6,436 nucleotides of DNA from Thiomonas sp. (GCA_027451915.1 DAIDHU010000400.1:1-6436), one strand, 5' to 3'. Numbered from the stretch's first letter, positions 1 to 4,887 are shown. Made by a program: numbers and translations. The notes: generated by a model not told the origin, from the sequence alone.

Positions 1-724
1 CGGACAGGCTGCCCAGACCCGCCGCGCCCATCAGCGCGATGATCATGAACAGGATTTCCTCGGCGTACAGGTTGCCGAACAGTCGCATGCCGTGCGACAG
101 GGTCTTGGCCAGGTACTCGAGCAGCTGCATGGCGAAGTTCAGCGGCCACAGCAGCGGGTGATTGCCGAAGGGCGCGGTGAACAGCTCGTGCAGCCAGCCG
201 CCCAGGCCCTTGACCCGCACGCCGTAGTACAGGCTGAGCAGCAGCACGGTGATCGACATGCCCAGGGCCACCGACAGGTCGGCGGTGGCCACCACGCGCA
301 GGTAGGCATGCTGCGGGTCGTGCCCGGTGGCGGCGGCGGCGCCTTCCCACAGGCGCGGCAGCAGGTCCACCGGGAGCAGGTCCATGGCGTTCATCAGCAC
401 GATCCAGATGAAGGCGATGAAGGCCAGCGGAGTGACGAATTCACGCGACTTGGCATTGCGCACGATGCCGCGGGCCTGCTCGTCGACGAACTCGGCCAGG
501 AATTCCACCGCCGCCTGCAGGCGCCCCGGCACCCCGCTGGTCATCGAGCGGGCCACGCGCCACAGCACGAAAAAGGCCAGCGCGCCCAGCAGCAGCGTCA
601 TGATCAGCGAATCGATGTCGATGACGTGGAAGTCCACCACGCCCGTGCGCGGACCGCTGGTCCACTGGGTCAGGTGGTGGATGATGTATTCGCCTGCGGT
701 GATCGTCGGTTCTGGAGCGGACAT
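1..724 (-). CDS. atpB: ATP synthase F0 subunit a, C-terminus cut by window edge
   Basis: AtpB is the membrane stator subunit of F1F0-ATP synthase; it forms the proton half-channels beside the c-ring. The reverse strand reads open from an ATG at 724 to the left edge, giving 241 residues with the C-terminal end missing. The diagnostic fourth-helix motif is visible: MRLFGNLYAEE near residues 213-223, with the essential arginine at R214 (E. coli R210) and E223 in the place of E. coli E219. E222 replaces the glycine found in E. coli. Another family signature is NAMDLLPVDLLP (112-123). Several hydrophobic helices are clear, including about 40-55 and 100-118. No good Shine-Dalgarno precedes the ATG. 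atpI lies 44 bases upstream on the same strand, so this is the second gene of the atp operon, whose rest must lie beyond the left edge. The family assignment is secure from sequence. Confidence 0.96.
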   Translation of the reverse strand, partial: MSAPEPTITAGEYIIHHLTQWTSGPRTGVVDFHVIDIDSLIMTLLLGALAFFVLWRVARSMTSGVPGRLQAAVEFLAEFVDEQARGIVRNAKSREFVTPLAFIAFIWIVLMNAMDLLPVDLLPRLWEGAAAATGHDPQHAYLRVVATADLSVALGMSITVLLLSLYYGVRVKGLGGWLHELFTAPFGNHPLLWPLNFAMQLLEYLAKTLSHGMRLFGNLYAEEILFMIIALMGAAGLGSLS

Positions 725-768
725 GGCAGCTTGGGCAGAAGGTTTCGGTCGCGTGTTGGTACGCGGAC

Positions 769-1281
769 TCAGGCTTGTTTCCCGTTGCCGCGCGTCTTGC
801 CGCGCAGCAACAGGGCGATCCAGTACACCTGCAGCGTGGCCACCAGCCCGAGCAGCAGCGCAGGCCAGCTCAGGGCGGGCAGCAGGCGCGGAGCCAGCAG
901 CAGGAACATCACGGTGAAGGCGATCTTGAGCAATTCGCCGAAGGCGAAGCCGAACAAGGCGTAGGCGGGGGGCAGGCGTACCAGCCAGCGCCGCATCACG
1001 CCGGCGAACAAGGCGGCCGGCAGCAGCACGACCGCCCCGCCCCACAGCGCCGACAGCGCTGCCGCGGGCCCGCCCAGCAGCCAGCCCGCCAGCCCGGCCA
1101 GCAGGGTCACCGCCAGCTGCAGCGCGACCACGCGCAGCGGCGACACGCCCGGTTTGGCGCGCAGCAGCGCCTGCGCCTGCTCGCGGCTCAGCGGCTCGCG
1201 CGGCGTGTCGTCTTCGTCCTGCCAGGTGTCCAAGGCTTGCACGGTTCTTGCTAGATTTGCTGCTGATTGTGGCGGAGTCAC
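769..1281 (-). CDS. atpI: ATP synthase subunit I (AtpI)
   Basis: AtpI is a small membrane protein encoded at the head of many atp operons; it assists c-ring assembly and has been linked to Mg2+ handling. It is not part of the finished enzyme. The 170-residue product has a hydrophilic N-terminus (about 1-48, rich in D, E and R) followed by four hydrophobic helices near 50-70, 73-94, 105-130 and 134-158. The third carries the family-type GELLK segment (115-119). Its position directly before atpB supports the call more strongly than sequence, since AtpI is poorly conserved. The start is uncertain. The GTG at 1281 gives the longest usual form, but no Shine-Dalgarno is visible and the frame stays open further upstream. 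A GTG at codon 14 is an alternative that would remove 13 residues. Confidence 0.88.
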   Translation of the reverse strand: MTPPQSAANLARTVQALDTWQDEDDTPREPLSREQAQALLRAKPGVSPLRVVALQLAVTLLAGLAGWLLGGPAAALSALWGGAVVLLPAALFAGVMRRWLVRLPPAYALFGFAFGELLKIAFTVMFLLLAPRLLPALSWPALLLGLVATLQVYWIALLLRGKTRGNGKQA

Positions 1282-1320
1282 CGGGAGATCGGTTGCTTGC
1301 CCGTGCCACCGCGGACCAGC

Positions 1321-1343
1321 CGGCGCACCCTCACGGTGCGCCG
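1321..1343. repeat. Perfect inverted repeat (hairpin) in the atp leader
   Basis: CGGCGCACC (1321-1329) and GGTGCGCCG (1335-1343) are exact inverted copies around a five-base loop, a 9-bp GC-rich stem. It lies 39 bases before the atpI start, inside the inferred atp 5' leader. No T-run follows on either strand, so it is not an intrinsic terminator. It could stabilise the mRNA, modulate expression, or have no function. The rest of 1282-1643 holds only weaker hairpins, the candidate promoters listed separately, and no convincing gene. Confidence 0.5.
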
Positions 1344-1493
1344 TGCATCCTGCTGCTGCGGTCGTGGCACGCGGGCATCGCGCGCTGGGCCCCGTCGGAG
1401 TGCGCGGCCCATCGAGCGCACCACCCCGGGGGCCATCATCCGGTCAACATGCCGGCCGCGCGTGTAACAATTCCTTCGCGGCCAAACGGCGGA

Positions 1494-1522
1494 AGTATAC
1501 GTAAACCCCTAGGCAGCAATCC
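1494..1522 (-). promoter_or_regulatory. Candidate sigma-70-type promoter of the atp operon
   Basis: On the reverse strand TATACT (1499-1494) differs from the TATAAT consensus at one position. It is the best -10 hexamer in the divergent gap. The hexamer 17 bases upstream is GGATTG, a poor -35; TTGCTG fits better but is only 14 bases away. A start near 1487 would give atpI a leader of about 200 nt. This is inferred from motif and position only. Confidence 0.4.
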
Positions 1523-1549
1523 AGCATTTTCGTAGTCGGCAACGAGGTT

Positions 1550-1569
1550 GCCTTGCGCCAGAGCAAGGC
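1550..1569. repeat. Inverted repeat upstream of the CopD-like gene
   Basis: GCCTTGC (1550-1556) and GCAAGGC (1563-1569) form a 7-bp stem around a six-base loop. It lies in the divergent region, upstream of the likely -10 of the CopD-like gene. There is no T-run after it. It may be an operator or a chance structure; nothing in the sequence decides this. Confidence 0.35.
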
Positions 1570-1619
1570 GCCTCGCCGCGGCCGCAGGCGTCGCCAGGGG
1601 GAGAGCACACGGATTGGGC

Positions 1620-1625
1620 TATGCT
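1620..1625 (+). promoter_or_regulatory. Possible -10 element of the CopD-like gene
   Basis: TATGCT matches four of six -10 consensus bases and lies 18 bases before the GTG start, which would give a leader of only about a dozen bases. No recognisable -35 is found 16-18 bases upstream. This is a weak call based on position. Confidence 0.22.
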
Positions 1626-1643
1626 CGGCGCCTGGGGGTTGCC

Positions 1644-2087
1644 GTGAACAAATTGTTGCTTTTCATACACTTGATTGGTGCGATCGTCTGGATGGGCGGG
1701 ATGAGCCTGGTGCTTCTGGCCCTGCGTCCAGCGGCCCTTCGCGTGCTGCAGCCGCCCTTGCGCCAGCAATTGCTGCTGCAGGTCCTGCGGGGCTTCTTTC
1801 CCCTGGTCTGGCTGAGCATCGCGCTGCTGCTGGGCAGTGGTGCCTGGGCGCTGGCCAGCGTGGGCATGGCCGCGGCGCCGCCGGGCTGGCATGCCATGCT
1901 GGGCATCGGCCTGGTGATGACGGCCGTGTTCGCCCACATCTACTTCGCGCCCTACCGGCGCGCCTGCCGTGCCGCGCGGCAGGCGCAGTGGCCGGCGGTG
2001 GGCGCCGCGTTGCAGCGCATTCACCGCCTGGTGCAGCTCAATTTCGCGCTGGGCTGGCTGGCCATCGCTCTGGTCTTGCTGCTGTAG
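1644..2087 (+). CDS. CopD/HemJ-superfamily four-helix membrane protein
   Basis: This 147-residue integral membrane protein of unknown function resembles the CopD family of small multi-helix, probably heme-binding proteins. I chose the GTG at 1644 because it puts the first helix at the N-terminus, as in the family, and a G-run (1634-1638) lies just upstream. An ATG at 1548 would add 32 Arg/Ala-rich residues that look non-coding. Four hydrophobic helices are seen near 3-28, 50-73, 85-101 and 129-147. Histidines H9, H83, H98 and H127 are candidate heme ligands. It aligns by eye with the HemJ protein encoded at 3407: both have H9 in helix 1, and the segment GWHAMLG (81-87) matches HemJ's GWMHVKLG, but the HemJ lysine is replaced by M85. 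It is therefore probably a HemJ relative and not itself a protoporphyrinogen oxidase. It converges on hemB with 18 bases between stops. The membrane protein call is secure; the function is unknown. Confidence 0.8.
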   Translation: MNKLLLFIHLIGAIVWMGGMSLVLLALRPAALRVLQPPLRQQLLLQVLRGFFPLVWLSIALLLGSGAWALASVGMAAAPPGWHAMLGIGLVMTAVFAHIYFAPYRRACRAARQAQWPAVGAALQRIHRLVQLNFALGWLAIALVLLL

Positions 2088-2091
2088 GCGC

Positions 2092-2104
2092 GCCGCCTCG
2101 CGGC
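2092..2104. terminator. Small GC hairpin between convergent genes
   Basis: GCCGC (2092-2096) and GCGGC (2100-2104) flank a three-base loop in the 18-base gap between the CopD-like stop and the hemB stop. It has no T-run on either strand, so it is at best a weak shared 3'-end structure. No other terminator is visible for either gene. Confidence 0.22.
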
Positions 2105-2105
2105 T

Positions 2106-3107
2106 TCAGCGCGCGCGCAGGGCCCGCGCCGCCTCGATGGCGAAATAGGTCAGGATGCCGTCCGCGCCGGCGCGCTTGAAGGCCAGCAGGGATTCCATCA
2201 TGACCGCCGGCCCGTCGAGCCAGCCGTTGAGCGCCGCCGCGCGCAGCATCGCGTACTCGCCGCTGACCTGGTAGACGAAGGTGGGCATGCGGAACTCGTC
2301 CTTCACGCGCCGCACGATGTCCAGGTAGGGCATGCCGGGCTTGACCATCACCATGTCGGCCCCCTCGGCGATGTCCAGGCGCACCTCGCGCAGCGCCTCG
2401 TCGGAGTTGCCCGGATCCATCTGGTAGACCTTCTTGTCGGCCTTGCCCAGGTTGGAGGCCGAGCCCACCGCGTCGCGGAAGGGTCCGTAGAAGGCGCTGG
2501 CGTACTTGGCGCTGTACGCCATGATGCGGGTGTGGATGTGCCCGGCCTGTTCCAGCGCGTCGCGGATGGCGCCGATGCGCCCGTCCATCATGTCGCTGGG
2601 CGCGACCACGTCCACGCCGGCCTGTGCCTGCACCAGCGCCTGGCGCACCAGCATTTGCACCGTCGGTTCGTTGACGATATAGCCGCTTTCGTCGAGCAGG
2701 CCATCCTGGCCATGCGAGGTGTAGGGGTCCAGCGCCACGTCGGTGAGCACGCCCAGTTGCGGGAACTCGCGCTTGAGCGCGCGCACCACCCGCGGCACCA
2801 GGCCGTCCGGGTTGGCGGCCTCCAGGCCGTCGGGGGTTTTCAGCGCCGGGTCGATGACCGGGAACAGCGCCATCACCGGAATGCCCAGTTCCACGCATTC
2901 CTGCGCCACCGGCAGCAGCTGGTCCAGGCTCAGGCGCTCCACGCCGGGCATCGAGGCCACGTTCTCCCGCCTGCGCTGCCCGTCGAGCACGAAGACCGGA
3001 AGGATCAGGTCGTCGACGCCGAGGCGGTGCTCGCGCACCAGGCGACGCGTGAAGTCATCGCGGCGCAGGCGCCGCATGCGGGTGGCGGGAAACGGAGGCT
3101 GGGTCAT
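2106..3107 (-). CDS. hemB: Delta-aminolevulinic acid dehydratase (porphobilinogen synthase)
   Basis: HemB condenses two 5-aminolevulinate molecules to porphobilinogen in the cytoplasm, the first common step of tetrapyrrole synthesis. The product has 333 residues, normal for the family. Both active-site lysines are present: K201 in YSAKYASAFYGPFRDA and the Schiff-base K256 in MVKPGMPYLD. The metal-site segment reads DVALDPYTSHGQDG (123-136), with D127 and D135 where zinc enzymes have cysteines. This marks the Mg/K-type enzyme known from Pseudomonas and relatives. E241 lies where the Pseudomonas allosteric Mg ligand is expected. The ATG at 3107 was chosen because the upstream extension to 3341 is basic, non-conserved and runs through intergenic structures. 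No Shine-Dalgarno is visible. Instead a perfect palindrome begins nine bases before the start, so initiation may be structurally controlled. The gene is divergent from hemJ. Confidence 0.98.
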   Translation of the reverse strand: MTQPPFPATRMRRLRRDDFTRRLVREHRLGVDDLILPVFVLDGQRRRENVASMPGVERLSLDQLLPVAQECVELGIPVMALFPVIDPALKTPDGLEAANPDGLVPRVVRALKREFPQLGVLTDVALDPYTSHGQDGLLDESGYIVNEPTVQMLVRQALVQAQAGVDVVAPSDMMDGRIGAIRDALEQAGHIHTRIMAYSAKYASAFYGPFRDAVGSASNLGKADKKVYQMDPGNSDEALREVRLDIAEGADMVMVKPGMPYLDIVRRVKDEFRMPTFVYQVSGEYAMLRAAALNGWLDGPAVMMESLLAFKRAGADGILTYFAIEAARALRAR

Positions 3108-3116
3108 GGCACAAAG

Positions 3117-3134
3117 GTCGCCGCGCGCGGCGAC
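3117..3134. repeat. 18-bp perfect palindrome at the hemB translation start
   Basis: The sequence GTCGCCGCGCGCGGCGAC is its own reverse complement. In hemB mRNA it would fold into a 7-bp stem with a CGCG loop, occupying about -10 to -27 relative to the hemB ATG, where a ribosome-binding site would normally be. As DNA it could equally be a dimeric repressor site. The symmetry is directly visible; the role is inferred. Confidence 0.6.
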
Positions 3135-3167
3135 TGTCAGGAAGGGAGTACACGCATCACGAACCGG

Positions 3168-3181
3168 GAATCCGTGGATTC
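3168..3181. repeat. Palindrome GAATCC-GT-GGATTC between hemB and hemJ
   Basis: Two six-base half-sites are separated by two bases. With an outer CCG/CGG pairing (3164-3166 with 3183-3185) it also makes an imperfect hairpin. It lies just upstream of the sigma-E-like -35, where an operator could act on the plus-strand transcript or on hemB. No known regulator is recognised. Confidence 0.4.
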
Positions 3182-3184
3182 GCG

Positions 3185-3212
3185 GGAACTTTTGGAGCTT
3201 ACGCCACTCTAT
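3185..3212 (+). promoter_or_regulatory. Sigma-E (RpoE)-like promoter driving the plus strand
   Basis: GGAACTT (3185-3191) matches the RpoE -35 consensus exactly. After 15 bases comes CTCTAT (3207-3212), close to the GTCTAA-type -10. Spacing and orientation fit an RpoE promoter with a start near 3217-3219. There is no good sigma-70 promoter in the same place. The transcript would run away from hemB and into the terminator at 3294-3321. This rests on motif matching alone. Confidence 0.45.
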
Positions 3213-3217
3213 GCCTA

Positions 3218-3321
3218 CAGGCGGTCGCCGCGAGGCGTCCTCCTCCCGCTTCTCCTCCCTGAGCGGGAGCCTTGTTCTCGACCAAGGCTGTTGGCCCCGG
3301 CTTCGGCCGGGGCATTTTTTT
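3218..3321 (+). ncRNA. Candidate small RNA divergent from hemB (anti-hemB-like)
   Basis: The segment between the sigma-E-like promoter and a strong intrinsic terminator has no plausible reading frame but has ordered structure. It holds an 8-bp hairpin CTCCCGCT/AGCGGGAG (3243-3250 with 3262-3269) with an 11-base CU-rich loop, a 7-bp hairpin AGCCTTG/CAAGGCT (3268-3274 with 3283-3289), then the terminator. The two hairpins share two bases. The terminator ends 85 bases before hemJ and no plus-strand gene precedes it, so it must end a short transcript born in this gap. CMfinder comparative work by Weinberg and colleagues described a structured RNA near hemB in betaproteobacteria, in opposite orientation, called anti-hemB. 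The location and terminator fit what I recall, but I cannot compare the consensus here. The 5' end is a guess. Alternatively this is a hemJ leader attenuator. Confidence 0.5.
3294..3321 (+). terminator. Strong intrinsic terminator upstream of hemJ
   Basis: GCCCCGGC (3294-3301) and GCCGGGGC (3306-3313) make a perfect 8-bp GC stem closed by a TTCG tetraloop. An A and seven Ts (3315-3321) follow. This is a textbook rho-independent terminator and works only for plus-strand transcripts. It ends the candidate small RNA, or attenuates hemJ if hemJ is transcribed from further upstream. Confidence 0.93.
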
Positions 3322-3367
3322 GCCCGCGCGCCGCGCGCCACGGGCTGCGCCGGACCCCGCGGGCAGG

Positions 3368-3373
3368 CACAAT
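3368..3373 (+). promoter_or_regulatory. Possible hemJ -10 element
   Basis: CACAAT matches four of six consensus bases. It lies 33 bases before the hemJ ATG and downstream of the terminator, so hemJ would not need to be read through it. The -35 region (around 3345-3350) is not recognisable. Weak evidence. Confidence 0.28.
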
Positions 3374-3406
3374 GCAGGGCTGCCGCCCAACCCCCGAGGA
3401 GTCCCG

Positions 3407-3847
3407 ATGTTCCTGTGGATCAAGGCCCTGCACATCATCTTTGTCGTTTCCTGGTTCGCCGGCCTGTTCTACCTGCCGCGCATCTACGTCAATCTCGCCA
3501 TGGTCGGCGACGCTCCCGAGGCGCGCGCCGAGCGCGAGCGCCTGCTGCTGATGGCGCGCAAGCTGCTGCGCTTCATGACCATCCTCATGGTGCCGGCGCT
3601 GGGCTTCGGCCTGGTGCTGTGGCTGGTGTACGGCGTGGGCCTGCATGGCCCCGGCAATGGGTGGATGCATGTCAAGCTCGGCTTCGTGATCGTGTTGCTG
3701 GCCTTCGACCACTACTGCAGGCGCCTGTTGCGCCAGTTCGAGCAGGGGCGCAATCGCCACGGCCATCGCTGGTACCGCTGGTTCAACGAGATTCCCACCC
3801 TGGCGCTGTTTGTCATCGTGCCGATGGTGGTGGTCAAGCCTTTCTGA
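3407..3847 (+). CDS. hemJ: Protoporphyrinogen IX oxidase HemJ, CopD superfamily
   Basis: HemJ is the membrane protein that oxidises protoporphyrinogen IX to protoporphyrin IX, the penultimate step of heme synthesis, in bacteria lacking HemG and HemY. The product has 146 residues, typical for proteobacterial HemJ. The N-terminal signature is clear: KALHIIF (6-12) with H9, then WFAGLFYLPRIYV (16-28). The second conserved block is HVKLG (88-92) with H88 and K90, and the C-terminal block is RWFNEIPT (124-131). Hydrophobic helices lie near 5-25, 53-76, 90-105 and 128-145. The ATG at 3407 follows a strong GAGGAG (3396-3401) at five bases, which decides the start over the open extension to 3272. It is divergent from hemB and heads an apparent operon with a ferredoxin and a hydrolase. 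The family is confident; members of the wider CopD superfamily are sometimes annotated without function. Confidence 0.88.
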   Translation: MFLWIKALHIIFVVSWFAGLFYLPRIYVNLAMVGDAPEARAERERLLLMARKLLRFMTILMVPALGFGLVLWLVYGVGLHGPGNGWMHVKLGFVIVLLAFDHYCRRLLRQFEQGRNRHGHRWYRWFNEIPTLALFVIVPMVVVKPF

Positions 3848-3880
3848 ATACGCGAACACGCGCGCAGCGCACCGTCTCCC

Positions 3881-4207
3881 ATGAGCCATTACCAGTACCA
3901 CGTGTTCTTCTGCCTGAACCAGCGCGACGGGCCGCGCCCCTGCTGCGCCGCGCAGGGCGCCGAGGCGGCCTTCGAGCATTGCAAGAAGGCCGTCAAGCAG
4001 GCCGGCCTGGCCGGCCCCGGCAAGGTGCGGGTGAACCGCGCCGGCTGCATGGAACGCTGTGAACAGGGGCCCGTGTGCGTGGTCTACCCGCAGGGCATCT
4101 GGTACACCTACGTGGACCCGCAGGACATCGACGAGATCGTCGAGCGCCATCTTCAGCGCGGGGAGATCGTCGAGCGCCTGCGGGTGCCCGAGGAGCCGGC
4201 GTCGTGA
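3881..4207 (+). CDS. Thioredoxin-like [2Fe-2S] ferredoxin
   Basis: This 108-residue soluble protein fits the thioredoxin-like (Shethna-type) [2Fe-2S] ferredoxins, small electron carriers that lack the plant-type ferredoxin fold. Seven cysteines are present: C11, C21, C22, C34, C56, C60 and C66. The likely cluster ligands are C11 and C22 at the N-terminus and the C56-x3-C60 pair, the latter inside NRAGCMERC (52-60), typical of the family. C66 follows in GPVC. The C-terminal part YTYVDPQDIDEIVERHL (76-92) is the usual end of the domain. It starts at an ATG 33 bases after hemJ with no clear Shine-Dalgarno, and its stop overlaps the hydrolase start. The physiological partner is unknown. Co-occurrence with hemJ makes a role near tetrapyrrole oxidation conceivable but unproved. 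Confidence 0.9.
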   Translation: MSHYQYHVFFCLNQRDGPRPCCAAQGAEAAFEHCKKAVKQAGLAGPGKVRVNRAGCMERCEQGPVCVVYPQGIWYTYVDPQDIDEIVERHLQRGEIVERLRVPEEPAS

Positions 4208-4869
4208 ACTCTTCCACCCGGCGCGAGCGCGTCCAGGGCCCGGCAGGCATGCTGGAGCTGGCCATCGACCTGCCGGCGCAGGCGCCGCGCGGCCTCGCCG
4301 TGGTCGCCCACCCCCATCCGCTGCAGGGCGGCACCCTGGACAACAAGGTGGCGCAGACCCTCGCGCGCGCCTGGGTTCAGCTGGGCTTCGCCGCGGTGCG
4401 GCCGAACTTCCGCGGCGTGGGGGCCAGCCAGGGAAGCTACACCGAGGGCCTGGGCGAGACCGAGGACCTGCGCGCCGCCATGCACCACGCCCAGGGTGAA
4501 CTGGGCCTGGCCGACGATGCCGCGCTGGCCGTCTCGGGCTTTTCCTTCGGCGGCTTCGTCGCCGCGCGCCTGTGCGCCCAATTGCGGGAACAGGGGCGTG
4601 ACGTTCAGCACCTGTGCCTGGTCGCGCCGGCCGTGGCCAGTTTTGCCGTTCCGGCGCTGCGCGACGACTCCGGCAACACCCTGGCGAGGCGCATGCTGGT
4701 GGTGCACGGCGAGGCCGACGACGTCGTGCCCCTGGCCGCCACCATGGACTGGGCGCGCCCGCAGGCGCAACCGGTATTGGTGGTGCCGGGCGCCGGCCAT
4801 TTTTTCCACGGCATGCTGACGCCGCTCAAGCAATGGGTGTGCGCCTGGCACGCCACCCTTCCGGAGTGA
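4204..4869 (+). CDS. Alpha/beta hydrolase, predicted serine esterase
   Basis: This 221-residue cytoplasmic alpha/beta hydrolase belongs to the small COG2945-like group. A full catalytic triad can be placed: nucleophile S114 in GFSFGG (112-117), acid D172 in HGEADDVVP (168-176), and H199 in GAGHFFHG (196-203). The early HPHPLQGGTLDNKV segment (36-49) and RPNFRGVGASQG (67-78) are characteristic of this subfamily, the former near the oxyanion region. No signal peptide is seen. I chose the GTG at 4204, which overlaps the ferredoxin TGA in a GTGA junction and implies translational coupling. The open frame extends upstream to 4075 but only inside the ferredoxin gene. The substrate is not predictable. 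A short intergenic hairpin follows the stop. Confidence 0.92.
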   Translation: MNSSTRRERVQGPAGMLELAIDLPAQAPRGLAVVAHPHPLQGGTLDNKVAQTLARAWVQLGFAAVRPNFRGVGASQGSYTEGLGETEDLRAAMHHAQGELGLADDAALAVSGFSFGGFVAARLCAQLREQGRDVQHLCLVAPAVASFAVPALRDDSGNTLARRMLVVHGEADDVVPLAATMDWARPQAQPVLVVPGAGHFFHGMLTPLKQWVCAWHATLPE

Positions 4870-4887
4870 GCCGGGCCGCCACCCGGC
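4870..4887. terminator. GC hairpin after the hydrolase stop
   Basis: GCCGGG (4870-4875) and CCCGGC (4882-4887) form a 6-bp stem with a six-base loop immediately after the hydrolase stop. There is no T-run, so it is not a canonical intrinsic terminator, but it may mark the 3' end of the hemJ-ferredoxin-hydrolase transcript. Confidence 0.3.

Noticed and set aside
92..964. Long plus-strand open frames across atpB and atpI
   Set aside because: They are Gln/His/Arg-rich frames antisense to recognisable ATP synthase genes, as expected for high-GC shadow frames.
1248..1535. Plus-strand frame of 95 codons in the atp leader
   Set aside because: It overlaps the atpI N-terminus antisense, has no ribosome-binding site and no recognisable domain.
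3268..3289. tRNA T-arm-like stem-loop (CCTTG-TTCTCGAC-CAAGG)
   Set aside because: The loop has eight bases, lacks the TTCRANY pattern, and no acceptor, D or anticodon arms can be placed around it.
3108..3321. 6S RNA (ssrS) in the hemB-hemJ gap, suggested by size and a CCTGAGC stretch at 3257-3264
   Set aside because: 6S RNA needs one long rod with its two ends paired and a large central bubble. Here the 3' part folds into separate short hairpins and the end-to-end closing stem is missing. The motif match is short and wrongly spaced.
3108..3341. N-terminal extension of HemB by 78 residues
   Set aside because: The extension is not HemB-like, is basic and low in hydrophobic residues, and reads through the palindromes and the terminator. 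The ATG at 3107 gives the usual family length.
3272..3406. N-terminal extension of HemJ to the ATG at 3272
   Set aside because: It translates the terminator stem, and the ATG at 3407 has a strong GAGGAG at correct spacing and directly begins the family's first helix.
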